DNA of 64,000 bases from Burkholderiales bacterium (GCA_016192425.1 JACPUE010000014.1:1-64000); one strand, 5' to 3'; shown: positions 25,830 to 35,844, numbered from the stretch's first letter. Numbers and translations are program-made. The notes: generated by a model not told the origin, from the letters alone.

Positions 25830-28800
25830 CCGCCCGGTGCTGGCCCCCGACTGGCTGATCGCCATGCTGACCTGCATGGTCGCTGGCGGCTTGTGGCTGC
25901 TGTACCCGCGCCAGGCCCTGGAGCGCCGCCTGGCCGAAACAGCGGCAAGCCCGCTGTCTGCAGCCTACCTGCACAACCTGCTGCGCAGCGACCCGGAAAA
26001 CCCCGGCCTGCGCCTGCTGCTGGCGCGCCAGCAAATCCTGCACGGTGAAATGGCCCAGGCACGAAACACGCTGGAGCCAGCGCTGGCCTCCCGCAACCCG
26101 GACATCCACCGCGACGCCCTGTGGGCCTTGTGGGAACTGCAGCACACGCAGTACCTGCGCACCCCCGAAGAGCGCCAGAACGCACGCCAGGCGCAACTGC
26201 TGGAGCTGCGCGCCCTGCTGCGCACGCTGGCCGCCGAGCAATGGCCCCAGGACCGCCAGCGCAGAATCATGGCCATGGCCACCCAGTTCGGCGACAAGAC
26301 CTTGCGCAAGGAGCTGGAGCAGCAGTGGGCCCTGGCACAGCCCCAGACCCAGGGCAGCACCGAATCCTACGAGGCCGCGGCGCGCGAAGCGCTGGCGGCA
26401 GGCGACTACGCGGGCAGCGCAGAGCTGTACCTGCTGGCACGCAGCACCAGCAGCAATGCAGCGCAGGCCAAGCACTACTTTCACGAAGCCCTGCGCACCC
26501 TGCGCGCTGGCAACGACCCTGCGGGGGCACTGGCCCTGGCCGAGCGCAGCATCGGCCCCTTGGAAGACGACCCGGACACCCTGGTCCTGCTCATCGAGAT
26601 TGCACGCGCCGCCGGACGCCCCGACCTGGCCGACCGCTATGCGCGCCGCCTGCTGCGCCTGTCGCTGCTGCGTGCCTGGCCCGGCGAGGCCCCCCCAGAG
26701 CCCGCGCCCGCCACGGCCCGGTATGACGACGGCGCAAGCCTGCTGCAATCGGGCATGCAGGGCATGCAGACAGTGGCATGGCCGGTGCAAGCCAAACCCT
26801 CGCCCAAAACCCCTGAACTGCCATTCGACGACAAGGTCTATGCGCTGGGCTACGAAGTGTTCCTCGAAAACGGCAAACCCGAGGACGCCTGGGCCGTGGC
26901 CCAGGCCGCTGTGCGCGCCCAACCCGGCAGCCTGGTCTGGCGCGAGCGCCTGGCACGCGTGTCCGAATGGACCGAACGCCCGGCCCAGGCGCTTGAGCAA
27001 TGGCTGGCGATCGCGCGCCAGACCCAGCGCGACGAAGCCTGGCAGGCTGTGCTGCGCCTGGCGCCAGGCCTGTTTGAAGACGCCGCGCTGGTCGAAGCGC
27101 TGCACTACCAACTGCGCCGCAAGCCTGGTGACATGGTGCTCATCCGGGAACTGGTAGCGGCCCACGAGCGCCTGGGCGACCCCGGCCCGGCGCTCACCTA
27201 CCTGCAGCAGCACGCACGCAGCCCCGAAGCCCTGGAACTGCTGGCCTGGCTGGCCGAGCGTGCAGGCCAACCGGACACCGCCCTACAAGCCTGGCGCACC
27301 CTGCTGGCCGACCCCGCACAGGCCACCCCGGCACGGGCCGTACCCGCCGCCGTGCTGGCCCTGATGCAAGGCCGCCCCGACGAGGGCCTGGCCTGGATGG
27401 AGGCCGCGCAGCAACATCTGCCCGCCGAAGGCAACGCCTCCGAATTCTGGCGCCTGACAGGACAGATTGCCGAAAGCCGCCAGCGCCGCACGCTGGCCCT
27501 CACAGCCTACCGCCAGCTTGCCCGCAGCCCCGACGCCCCGGTGGAAGACCTGGACGCACTGATCCGCCAACTGCTGCCAGACCACCCGCTGGAAGCGGCC
27601 CAGGTGGCCTTGCGCGCCTGGGAGCGCCATGACCAGCCGCGCCATCTGATCCAGGCCCTCACGCTCTACTCAGGCCGTGGGGAATGGGCGCCGTTCGACC
27701 GCGTGCTGTCCCTGCTCGACCCGGCCCCCGATGCCGCCCGCCGCTCGCTGCGCAAGCTTTGGCGCATGCCCGAATACCTGCGGCTCATGGGCTCGCACCA
27801 CCAGAATGCCGGGCGCCTGGCGCTGGCGCGCGAGCACCTGCAAGCCGGCCTGGCAGCCAGCCCCGACTCTGCAGACATGCAGTCCGCCCTGTTGTGGCTG
27901 CTGATCGACAGCAACGACGCCGCTGCCCTGCGCGAACTACTGGCCCGGCACGAGGTCGCCTGGAGCCGCCAGGCCGCCGTGCACGATGCCCTCGCATCGA
28001 GCTACCAGGCCCTGTCGCAACCGCAGGTGGCGCTGGAGCGCTACCTCACCCCCCAGCTGCAGGCGCGGCAGGACGATTTCCTGTGGATGATGAACTACGC
28101 CGACGCGCTGGACCAGAACCAACAGTTCGACCGCGCGTGGGAGCTGCGCCGGCACCTGCTGCGCCAACAGTGGCGCCAGCTTGCCCAGGCCCCGCAGGGG
28201 GGAGCGCCCCGCAGCCATGGGCAGGTACGCGCACAGTGGCTGACGGAACAAGGCCTGGACGCCACGCGGCGCGTGGCGCGCGCTCGCCTGCAGATCACGC
28301 AAAACCCCGGCGACCCGGCCTACGCCGTGCTGCGCGAACTGCTGCGCCTGGACCTGGACAGCCAGGGCCAGCTCTCCAACGCAGCGGCAGAGACCGCCAT
28401 CGGCTGGTTGCAGGACCAGGGGGAATACCAGGCCGAGCGGCGCTTCCTATGGCACCAGTACGCCCGAGGCCGCAGCACGCGCACCCACCGCCCGCTGTGG
28501 GCCGACATCACCATGGCGCTGGCCGAAGACGACCGCCTGGCATCGGGCGAACTGCTGCAGGCCTTTGACGAGCGGCTGCCGCGCTACGACCGCGTGAACG
28601 CGGCACGCGCCGTGGGCGACCTGCGCGCGGCGCAAAGCGCAGCCTTTGACGCCCAGCACGCACAGCACGACGACGCAACCGTGCACCTGCAACTGAGCGA
28701 GTCGCTCCTGGCATTCAGCGACCACGCCGAGACCACGGCCAAGTGGCAGGATCTTTCAGGCATGGACGAAACACAGGCCGGTGCCATCGTGCACCTGGCC

Positions 28801-29637
28801 TTGTCCATTCCGCTGCGGCTGGATGTGGAGTGGAACAGCATCCGCCGCCAGTCCACCGACACGCGGGTGGTGTACCAGCCACCGCACGAGCGGCTGTGGG
28901 GGCTGCGCCTGCGCTGGACAGCGCGCGATGCCGAGACGCGGCTCGGGCTGTGGCGGCGCGAAGGCTGGCGCAATACCGGCGCCTGGCAGCTCACGCACGA
29001 GCAGCGTCTGGACAGCCGCCTGACCCTGCTGGCCGAGCTGGGCCAGCACCTGCCCAGCGAAGAAAGCCTGGCCATGCGCCTGGCAGGCATGAAAGACCAG
29101 GCAGGGGTGGGCCTGCGTTACCAGTTCTCACGCCTGGACAGCGTGCTGCTCAACTACCAGGCAGAGGAATACCGGCTGCAGACGGGCCAGCGCCTGGGCA
29201 GCGGCCGCCATGCCAGCCTGCGCTACACCCACACCTACCGGCTGGATCTGCCCCAGTTGGAGTTCAGCGCTTTTGGCTCCGACAACGTCTACAGCATCGA
29301 CACCCAGGCCCAGGCCTGGCCCACGCTGGACTTCCTGCCCCCCGGCGTCCTGGAGGGGCCGCGCACCTTTGTGCCGCGCAGCTTTGGCTTCTACGGCATC
29401 GAAGTGGCCAGCAACATGCGGCTGGAGCAGGACTACACGCGCACCCTGCAGCCGTACGCCAGCATCAGCCGCACCTGGCACACACGCCTGGGGCCAGGTT
29501 ACGGCATCCGCCTGGGTGTGGCCGGCAGCGTGCTGGGCGCAGACCATTTCAGCATGACCTGGGGCCTGGGCAAATCCGGCCCCCAATCGCAAGACCGCAG
29601 CCGTGAGCTGCAGCTGCGCTACCGCCTCCATTTTTGA
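25789..29637 (+). CDS. pelB: Pel export protein: TPR domain plus outer-membrane beta-barrel
   Basis: 1282 aa from the ATG at 25789 inside the end of pelA (P. aeruginosa PelB is 1193 aa). It has an N-terminal membrane helix (WLIAMLTCMVAGGLWLLYP), about 800 residues of tetratricopeptide-type helices with typical Ala/Leu/Tyr spacing, then a C-terminal 16-strand-barrel-like region. The last strand ends with aromatic Phe (LQLRYRLHF), as expected for BAM insertion. PelB exports Pel across the outer membrane and docks PelA with its TPRs. Confidence 0.93.
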   Translation: MSQRVSRYSAQRPDRPVLAPDWLIAMLTCMVAGGLWLLYPRQALERRLAETAASPLSAAYLHNLLRSDPENPGLRLLLARQQILHGEMAQARNTLEPALASRNPDIHRDALWALWELQHTQYLRTPEERQNARQAQLLELRALLRTLAAEQWPQDRQRRIMAMATQFGDKTLRKELEQQWALAQPQTQGSTESYEAAAREALAAGDYAGSAELYLLARSTSSNAAQAKHYFHEALRTLRAGNDPAGALALAERSIGPLEDDPDTLVLLIEIARAAGRPDLADRYARRLLRLSLLRAWPGEAPPEPAPATARYDDGASLLQSGMQGMQTVAWPVQAKPSPKTPELPFDDKVYALGYEVFLENGKPEDAWAVAQAAVRAQPGSLVWRERLARVSEWTERPAQALEQWLAIARQTQRDEAWQAVLRLAPGLFEDAALVEALHYQLRRKPGDMVLIRELVAAHERLGDPGPALTYLQQHARSPEALELLAWLAERAGQPDTALQAWRTLLADPAQATPARAVPAAVLALMQGRPDEGLAWMEAAQQHLPAEGNASEFWRLTGQIAESRQRRTLALTAYRQLARSPDAPVEDLDALIRQLLPDHPLEAAQVALRAWERHDQPRHLIQALTLYSGRGEWAPFDRVLSLLDPAPDAARRSLRKLWRMPEYLRLMGSHHQNAGRLALAREHLQAGLAASPDSADMQSALLWLLIDSNDAAALRELLARHEVAWSRQAAVHDALASSYQALSQPQVALERYLTPQLQARQDDFLWMMNYADALDQNQQFDRAWELRRHLLRQQWRQLAQAPQGGAPRSHGQVRAQWLTEQGLDATRRVARARLQITQNPGDPAYAVLRELLRLDLDSQGQLSNAAAETAIGWLQDQGEYQAERRFLWHQYARGRSTRTHRPLWADITMALAEDDRLASGELLQAFDERLPRYDRVNAARAVGDLRAAQSAAFDAQHAQHDDATVHLQLSESLLAFSDHAETTAKWQDLSGMDETQAGAIVHLALSIPLRLDVEWNSIRRQSTDTRVVYQPPHERLWGLRLRWTARDAETRLGLWRREGWRNTGAWQLTHEQRLDSRLTLLAELGQHLPSEESLAMRLAGMKDQAGVGLRYQFSRLDSVLLNYQAEEYRLQTGQRLGSGRHASLRYTHTYRLDLPQLEFSAFGSDNVYSIDTQAQAWPTLDFLPPGVLEGPRTFVPRSFGFYGIEVASNMRLEQDYTRTLQPYASISRTWHTRLGPGYGIRLGVAGSVLGADHFSMTWGLGKSGPQSQDRSRELQLRYRLHF

Positions 29638-29661
29638 ACCTTGACTCACAGGAATCCCCCC

Positions 29662-30216
29662 ATGACCCTGCTCCAACGCCTCCGCACCCTTCGGTTCTGG
29701 CCTGCCTGCGCCCTGCTCGGCACGGCGCTGCTGCTGGGCGCCTGCTCCTCGCTCGACCGGGGCCATGCCCCCGCGCTGGAACCCCAGGCCACCTGGACCG
29801 TGCTGCCCTTTGCCAACCACACCGAAACCCCCATGGCCGGCAGCCGGGCGCAGGCCATCGCCCAGTCGCTGCTGCTGGCCCGTGCGGGCAAGGTGCAGCC
29901 AGCGCCCGCCAACACCGAGCAAGAGGCCTTGTTCGACGCAGCCGACGCCAGCCGGCGCCAGCAGGCCCTTGAATGGGCACGCAGCCAGAAAGTGCGCTAC
30001 GCACTGACCGGCACTGTGGAAGAGTGGCGCTACAAGGTGGGCGTGGACGGCGAACCCGCAGCCGGGGTGACGCTGCAGATCATCGACGTGGCCACGGGCG
30101 AGATACTCTGGAGCGGCTCGGGCGGCAAGAGCGGCTGGAGCCGCGAAGCCCTGTCCGCCGTGGCGCACAAGCTCATCCGCGACCTGATCGATGCCGGCCT
30201 TGCGGGTACCCGCTGA
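29662..30216 (+). CDS. pelC: Pel export lipoprotein
   Basis: 184 aa from the ATG at 29662, preceded by a CAGGAA ribosome site. Signal peptide with lipobox LLGAC, lipidated Cys28. The body has VLPFANHTETPMAG and YALTGTVEEWRYKVG, typical of PelC, which forms a dodecameric ring on the periplasmic face of the outer membrane and funnels polymer to PelB. It is 24 bp after pelB. Confidence 0.93.
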   Translation: MTLLQRLRTLRFWPACALLGTALLLGACSSLDRGHAPALEPQATWTVLPFANHTETPMAGSRAQAIAQSLLLARAGKVQPAPANTEQEALFDAADASRRQQALEWARSQKVRYALTGTVEEWRYKVGVDGEPAAGVTLQIIDVATGEILWSGSGGKSGWSREALSAVAHKLIRDLIDAGLAGTR

Positions 30217-30232
30217 TCCCTCCACCAACCGC

Positions 30233-31618
30233 ATGCAGGACTCCATCCTTCCACCCGAGGACGCTTCGGGCAAGCGCTCCGTGCCAGAGGCCCCCATGCG
30301 CAAGCTGTGGCCCCTGCACCTGCTGGGCAAGCTCACGCAGACGCGGCAGCGCCCTGCAGTGCTTGCCGCAGAAACACTGCTGCTGCCGCTCATCGCCATG
30401 GCGCTGGGCCTGGCGTGGAGCCCACAAGATCCGCTGTGGACACTCTCCGCATTTCCCTGGGCCTGGCTGGCGCCGGTCGTGCTGGCACTGCGCTACGGCC
30501 CCTTGTCCGGGCTGGGCGGTGCAGCCGTATTGCTGCTGGGGTGGCTGGCCTTGAACATCGGGCATTGGGATCAGTTTCCACAAATCCACTTCCTGGGCGG
30601 CCTGATCCTGGTGATGGTCGTGGGTGAATTCTCCAGCCTGTGGCAGGCCCGGGCCCGGCGCAGCGAAACCCTGCAGCTGTACCTGGACCAGCGGCTGGAA
30701 CACCTGGTGCGCCAGCACTACCTGCTGCGCCTGTCGCACGACAGGCTGGAGCAGGAACTGATCGGCCGCCCCATGTCCATGCGCGACGCTCTGGCCACGC
30801 TGCAGGCCCTGGGCGCCGAAGGCTCCAACAGTGCAACCGGCGCCCAGGCGCTGCTGCGCCTGCTGGCCCAGTATTGCCAGCTGGAATCCGCAGGTGTTTA
30901 CGCCGTCCACGAAGACCTTGCCGATGCCCGGTGCCTGGCCGCGTTGGGCAGCCCGCCCCCCCTGCTTGCACAAGACCCGCTGGTGCGCCAGGCCCTGGAA
31001 ACGCACCGGCTGTGCCACATCAGCCAGGCACTGGCGGGCGGGCAGACCTCGCATTACCTTGCGGTGGCGCCGCTGCTCGACCTGGCAGGCGAGGTCTATG
31101 GGCTGCTGGCCATCACCGAAATGCCGTTTTTTGCCTTGCAGACGGAAAACCTGCAAACCATCAACCTGCTGCTCGGGTACTACACCGACGGGCTGTCCAT
31201 GCAGGCCCTGGCACAGCCCATCATGGCGCAATTGCCCGATTGCCCGCCGGCCTTCGCCTTTGAGGCTCAGCGCCTGGCCCACATGCAGCAAAGCACACAG
31301 GTCAGCAGCATCGTGGTGGTGCTGGAATGCCTGCCCCGCGCCGTGGAACAGGACGTGCCTGCCCAGATCCACCGCTTCAAGCGCGAATTGGACGAAATCT
31401 GGGAAATCCCTGGCGCGCAGCGCACCTTGCTGGCCATCCTCATGCCCCTGGGCAATGCGGCCACGGCCGAGGGCTACATCGCACGCCTGGAAACCTGGCT
31501 TCAGCAGAAAAGCGGCCAGGGCATGGCACAGGCCGGTATCTTTCCGCAGGTCATGCCGCTGGACGCACAGTCCCCCGTGACCACGCTGCAACGCCTGCAC
31601 GCAATGGCTCATGCTTAA
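30233..31618 (+). CDS. pelD: c-di-GMP receptor of the Pel machinery
   Basis: 461 aa from the ATG at 30233; starts at 30191 (overlapping pelC) or 30296 are possible. Four hydrophobic segments (residues about 40-140) precede a GAF-like domain and a degenerate GGDEF domain that has lost the GG(D/E)EF active motif. An I-site-type RxxD (Arg384-Glu-Leu-Asp387) is present, matching the c-di-GMP-binding arginine/aspartate pair known from P. aeruginosa PelD. PelD activates synthesis through PelE/F/G at the inner membrane when c-di-GMP is high. It overlaps pelE by 8 bp. Confidence 0.92.
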   Translation: MQDSILPPEDASGKRSVPEAPMRKLWPLHLLGKLTQTRQRPAVLAAETLLLPLIAMALGLAWSPQDPLWTLSAFPWAWLAPVVLALRYGPLSGLGGAAVLLLGWLALNIGHWDQFPQIHFLGGLILVMVVGEFSSLWQARARRSETLQLYLDQRLEHLVRQHYLLRLSHDRLEQELIGRPMSMRDALATLQALGAEGSNSATGAQALLRLLAQYCQLESAGVYAVHEDLADARCLAALGSPPPLLAQDPLVRQALETHRLCHISQALAGGQTSHYLAVAPLLDLAGEVYGLLAITEMPFFALQTENLQTINLLLGYYTDGLSMQALAQPIMAQLPDCPPAFAFEAQRLAHMQQSTQVSSIVVVLECLPRAVEQDVPAQIHRFKRELDEIWEIPGAQRTLLAILMPLGNAATAEGYIARLETWLQQKSGQGMAQAGIFPQVMPLDAQSPVTTLQRLHAMAHA

Positions 31619-32612
31619 TCCCAAGCTCGGATTGTCGGCCCTGCTGCTGGAGGTGGGCGCCTGGAGCGGCCCGCTGCTGCAGGGCCATTCGGACCATGCG
31701 CTGGCAAGCTACCTGCTGCTGCACGCCGTGGCCTGCGCACTGCTGGCGCTGTTCCTGCTGCCGCTGCTGCCCAGCGAGCGCGCGCGCCCGCGCGTGCCAG
31801 CGCTGCTGCTGATCGTGGCTTGCAGCTATGCCGTGCCGGTGGCCGGTTTCCTGGGCGTGGTGGCGGCCGCGCTGTCGTTGCACTACCTGGGCCGCACCCA
31901 TGTGGGGACGGATTTTGAATCCGTGCAGTTGCCTGAATTTGACCTGCACCAGCACCGCCAGGGCAATTTCCGCCATGCGGGCTTGCGCTCGTTCCTGGGC
32001 AACAGCGGCGCCCCCATCCAGGCGCGCATGCGCGCCATGGTGGCCCTGCAGTATGTGTCGGGCCGCACTGCATCGCCCCTGCTGCGCTCGGTGCTCAGCG
32101 ACCCCAGCGAAGACCTGCGCCTGCTGGCCTACGGCATGCTCGATTCGCTGGAAAAACGCATCAACCTGGCCATCGACCAGGAGCTGACGGTGCTGCAGGC
32201 GCCCCAGGAGCAGTCCACGGCCAGTGCGGTGCTCGAATCCCAGCGGCGCCTGTCCGACCTGTACTGGGAACTGGTGTATCAGGAACTGGTGCAGGGCGAC
32301 CTGCGCGAGCACGCCATCCGCGAGTCGCTGCGCCATGGCGAGGCCGTGCTGCAGGCCCAGCCCGATAACGCGCCGCTGCACCTGCGCCGAGGCCGCCTGC
32401 TGCACGCGCTGGGCCACCCGCAGGATGCGCAGGCCGCATACGAACAGGCCAGCCGCCTGGGCCTGCCCGCCACGCGGGTGCTGCCCTACCAGGCGCAACT
32501 GTGCTTCGAGCGCGGCGACTACACCCAGGCCCGAGCCCTGGTGCAGGCCCTGGGCCCGTGGGATGCCCTGCCGCGCCTGCGCCCCGTGATCGAATACTGG
32601 AGCGCCCCATGA
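31611..32612 (+). CDS. pelE: Pel inner-membrane TPR protein
   Basis: 333 aa (P. aeruginosa PelE 329). Two N-terminal membrane helices (about residues 30-53 and 62-83) are followed by a cytoplasmic helical domain with HEAT/TPR-like repeats (NAPLHLRRGRLLHALGHPQD, then a further unit). PelE connects PelD and PelG in the synthase complex. The start overlaps pelD and the stop overlaps pelF (ATGA). Confidence 0.92.
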   Translation: MLNPKLGLSALLLEVGAWSGPLLQGHSDHALASYLLLHAVACALLALFLLPLLPSERARPRVPALLLIVACSYAVPVAGFLGVVAAALSLHYLGRTHVGTDFESVQLPEFDLHQHRQGNFRHAGLRSFLGNSGAPIQARMRAMVALQYVSGRTASPLLRSVLSDPSEDLRLLAYGMLDSLEKRINLAIDQELTVLQAPQEQSTASAVLESQRRLSDLYWELVYQELVQGDLREHAIRESLRHGEAVLQAQPDNAPLHLRRGRLLHALGHPQDAQAAYEQASRLGLPATRVLPYQAQLCFERGDYTQARALVQALGPWDALPRLRPVIEYWSAP

Positions 32613-34150
32613 CCACGCCGCACCCCAAGGCGGCGCAGGCCGACATTGCCCTGGTGCTCGAAGGCACCTTCCCCTACGTGAGCGGCGGGGTGTCGAGCTG
32701 GATCAACCAGATCCTGCGCGCCTATCCGCAGTACCGCTTTGCGCTGGTGTTCCTGGGCAGCCGCCGTGCCGACTACGGCGCCTTCAAGTACCAGTTGCCG
32801 GACAACGTGGTGCACTTCGAGGAGCATTTCCTCTACGAGCACCTGAACGCCGACTTCCAGCCCGCGCCGCGCAAGGGCCATGCCCATGCGTTCGACCAGG
32901 TGGAGCAGCTCATTGCCGCCGTGGAACGTACCGGTACCGACAGCCCGCAGGCCATGGCCCTGTTCCAGCAGGTGGTGCGCGCCATGCTGCCTGGCGGCAG
33001 CATGCACCTGGAGGATTTCCTTTACAGCGAACGCGCCTGGAACCTGCTGTGCGATGTGTACCGCAAGCACTGCACCGACCCGTCGTTTGTGGACTACTTC
33101 TGGACGGTGCGCATCATGTTCCAGCCCCTGTGGCTGCTGGCGCGCGTGGCGCAGGGCCTGATTCCGGTGCGCGCGGTGCACTGCGCGTCCACGGGCTACG
33201 CGGGCTTTCTGGGCGCGCTGCTGGAGCAGACGCGCGGAACGCCGCTGATCCTGTCTGAACATGGCATCTACACCAAGGAGCGCAAGATCGACCTGTTCAA
33301 GAGCGAGTGGATCCGCGACAACCGCAACATCTTCCAGCGCGACCCGACCGAACTGTCGTTCTTCCGCCAGATGTGGATCCATTTCTTCGAATGGCTGGGC
33401 CGCTACTGCTACGCGTCGGCCGACCCCATCATCGCGCTCTACGAGGCCAACCGCCTGCGCCAGGTGGCCGACGGCGCATTGCCCGAACGCAGCTTCAACA
33501 TCCCCAACGGCATTGCGCTGGCGCGCTTTGCGCCGCTGCGCAGCCAGCGCCCCGCAGAGCCTCCGCCCGTGCTGTGCCTGATCGGGCGCGTGGTTCCCAT
33601 CAAGGACATCAAGACCTTTGTGCGTGCCATGCGCCGCGTGGTGAACCAACTGCCCCAGGCCGAGGGCTGGATTGCGGGCCCGGCCGACGAAGACCCCGCC
33701 TACGCCCAGGAATGCGAGAACCTGGTGCGCAGCCTGGGGCTGCAGGAGCATGTCAAGTTCCTGGGCTTCCAGCGCGTGGAAGACCTCATGCCGCGCATCG
33801 GCCTGGTGGTGCTCTCGTCCATCAGCGAGGCGCTGCCCCTGGTGCTGCTCGAAGGTTATGCCGCGGGCGTGCCCGCCGTGTCCACCGACGTGGGCTCCTG
33901 CCGCCAGTTGGTCGAAGGCCTGGACGAGGACGACCGCGCACTGGGCGCGTCAGGCCGCATCGTGCCGATTGCCGACCCGCAGCAACTGGCCGATGCCTCG
34001 CTCGCCCTGCTCAAGGACCCTGTTGCCTGGCAGACCGCCAGCCAGGCCGCCATTGCGCGTGTGGAGCGCTATTACACCGACACCATGATGTTCGACCGCT
34101 ACCGCACCGTGTACGAGGCCGCGCTGGCGCGCACCGAGGGAGCCCGCTGA
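32609..34150 (+). CDS. pelF: Pel glycosyltransferase (GT4)
   Basis: 513 aa (P. aeruginosa 507). Starts at the ATG at 32609 overlapping the pelE stop. GT-B fold: an N-terminal loop EGTFPYVSGGVSSWINQI and a C-terminal nucleotide-sugar site with IGRVVPIKDIKTF and SSISEALPLVLLEGYAAG (EX7E). PelF is the soluble polymerase using UDP-GalNAc/GlcNAc. It shares one base with pelG (TGATG). Confidence 0.95.
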   Translation: MTTPHPKAAQADIALVLEGTFPYVSGGVSSWINQILRAYPQYRFALVFLGSRRADYGAFKYQLPDNVVHFEEHFLYEHLNADFQPAPRKGHAHAFDQVEQLIAAVERTGTDSPQAMALFQQVVRAMLPGGSMHLEDFLYSERAWNLLCDVYRKHCTDPSFVDYFWTVRIMFQPLWLLARVAQGLIPVRAVHCASTGYAGFLGALLEQTRGTPLILSEHGIYTKERKIDLFKSEWIRDNRNIFQRDPTELSFFRQMWIHFFEWLGRYCYASADPIIALYEANRLRQVADGALPERSFNIPNGIALARFAPLRSQRPAEPPPVLCLIGRVVPIKDIKTFVRAMRRVVNQLPQAEGWIAGPADEDPAYAQECENLVRSLGLQEHVKFLGFQRVEDLMPRIGLVVLSSISEALPLVLLEGYAAGVPAVSTDVGSCRQLVEGLDEDDRALGASGRIVPIADPQQLADASLALLKDPVAWQTASQAAIARVERYYTDTMMFDRYRTVYEAALARTEGAR

Positions 34151-35523
34151 TGGCAGGCATTGGCTTTGAGCTGCGGCGCATGCTGCGCAAGGACACGCTG
34201 CTGGGCCTGGTGCAGGCCTATGCCTACGCCAGCGTCATCGGTTCCGGGCCCTGGGTGCTGTCCATCGTGGGCATCCTGCTGGTCGGTATCTTCAGCGCCA
34301 GCGTGGTGGTGCCGGGGGTGCTGGTGACGCAGTTCCAGACATCGGTGACCTACCTGGTGGCCTGCAGCCTGATCTACACCGGCCTGGTGCAGCTGGCGTT
34401 CACGCGCTTCATCTCCGACCGGCTGTTTGAAAAGCGCAAGGACATGGTGCTGCCCAACCTGCACGGCCTGCTGGTGCTGGTGCTGCTGGGGGCCTGCGTG
34501 CTGGGCACGGCGGCGCTGTTCATCGCGCTGCCGGGCCTGGGGCTGGTGTACCGGCTGCTGATGCTGGCGGGCTTTGCCCTCCTGTGCGGCGTGTGGGTGC
34601 TGACAGTGCTTCTGTCGGGCATGAAGCGCTACAAGGCCATCGTGCTGCTGTTTGGTGTGTCCTACGGGCTCATCGTGGTGAGCGCGCTGCTGATGCGCCC
34701 CTGGGGCCTGGAGGGGCTGCTGGGCGGCTTTGTGCTGGGCAACTACGTGCTGCTGGTAGGCATGTGGCTGCTGGTGGTGCGCGAGTTCAACCCCGCAGGC
34801 CCCATCATCGCTTTCGATTTTGCGCGCCGCGCCATGCTGTACCCCACGCTCATGGCCATTGGGCTGCTCTACAACCTGGGCGTGTGGATCGACAAGTTCA
34901 TGTTCTGGTACTTCCCGCCCACGTCGGACGCCATCATCGGCAGCCTGCGCGCGTCCATCATCTACGACCTGCCGGTGTTCCTGTCCTACCTGTCCATCAT
35001 CCCCGGCATGGCGGTGTTCCTGGTGCGCATCGAGACGGATTTCGTCGAGTTCTACGACAAGTTCTACGACGCGGTGCGCGGCGGCGGCTCGCTCGAATAC
35101 ATCGAGACCATGCGCGACGAAATGGTGTATTCGATCCAGCAGGGCCTGGGCGAGATCGCCAAGATCCAGACCCTGGCGGTGCTCGTCACCTTTGTGGCCG
35201 GGCCGGTGCTGCTGGACGCGCTGGGCATCTCGCGCCTGTACCTGCCGCTGCTGCAGGTGCAGGTGATCGGCGCGGGCCTGCAGGTGGGCCTGATGGCCGT
35301 GCTCAACGTGTTCTTCTACCTGGATCAGCGCCGCACCGTGCTGCTGCTGTGCGTGCTGTTTGTGCTGCTCAACGTACTGCTCACCGGCTGGACCCTGGCC
35401 TACGGTGCGGCCCTGTATGGCTACGGCTTCGCACTGGCCACCCTGCTGACGCTGGGCGTAGGGCTGGCGTTGCTCACACGCAGGCTCAACCGGCTGGAAT
35501 ACCAGACCTTCATGCTGCAGTGA
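34150..35523 (+). CDS. pelG: Pel polysaccharide transporter, inner membrane
   Basis: 457 aa (P. aeruginosa 456) with about 12 membrane helices of the MOP/Wzx-like exporter fold. Conserved features include the N-terminal AGIGFELRRMLRKDT and the ETDFVEFYDKFYDAVRGGGSLE loop. It moves Pel across the inner membrane together with PelD/E/F. It is last in the operon; 54 bp downstream lies a MITE whose hairpins may end transcription. Confidence 0.95.
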   Translation: MAGIGFELRRMLRKDTLLGLVQAYAYASVIGSGPWVLSIVGILLVGIFSASVVVPGVLVTQFQTSVTYLVACSLIYTGLVQLAFTRFISDRLFEKRKDMVLPNLHGLLVLVLLGACVLGTAALFIALPGLGLVYRLLMLAGFALLCGVWVLTVLLSGMKRYKAIVLLFGVSYGLIVVSALLMRPWGLEGLLGGFVLGNYVLLVGMWLLVVREFNPAGPIIAFDFARRAMLYPTLMAIGLLYNLGVWIDKFMFWYFPPTSDAIIGSLRASIIYDLPVFLSYLSIIPGMAVFLVRIETDFVEFYDKFYDAVRGGGSLEYIETMRDEMVYSIQQGLGEIAKIQTLAVLVTFVAGPVLLDALGISRLYLPLLQVQVIGAGLQVGLMAVLNVFFYLDQRRTVLLLCVLFVLLNVLLTGWTLAYGAALYGYGFALATLLTLGVGLALLTRRLNRLEYQTFMLQ

Positions 35524-35577
35524 GTGCAAGGCTTTACAACGCCTTTGCACACACCGCTGGCCTCGCAGGCACAATTA

Positions 35578-35844
35578 GGGCGTGTCATCATTCAATTCCC
35601 CCACGCGAAAGCCAGCCAGGCCGTGCAGTGCTAGGCGCCCTGAGTGCCGTGCAGCCCCGCTGCACAAGCGAAGGGCAACGACACAATGCGCGGCCTGGCT
35701 GGCTTTCCCTTCGGGCTGGCCCCGCAATGCGGCGTCTGCTTTGTCGGGCGGCTTGCCCATGGATAACCATGGGCTGCGCCACCCTTCGCGCATCCATCCG
35801 CATTGCGGGGCCAGCGCGTGGGGGAATTGAATGATGACACGCCC
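35578..35844. mobile_element. 267-bp MITE with perfect 30-bp terminal inverted repeats
   Basis: Left end GGGCGTGTCATCATTCAATT and on to 35607; the right end 35815-35844 is its exact complement over 30 bp. Both ends are flanked by TA (35576-35577 and 35845-35846), a target duplication like that of IS630/Tc1-type elements. Each half contains its own hairpin: AAAGCCAGCCAGGCC (35608-35622) with 35692-35706, and CTGGCCCCGCAATGCGG (35716-35732) with 35798-35814. An inner palindrome GCCCATGGATAACCATGGGC is at 35755. No transposase is encoded. It occupies most of the 343-bp gap between pelG and the next gene. Confidence 0.88.

Noticed and set aside
35755-35774. ATGGATAAC shared by the MITE centre and the ends of repeat family 2 as evidence of common origin
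   Set aside because: Only nine bases are shared and the surrounding sequences do not align; it may be chance.
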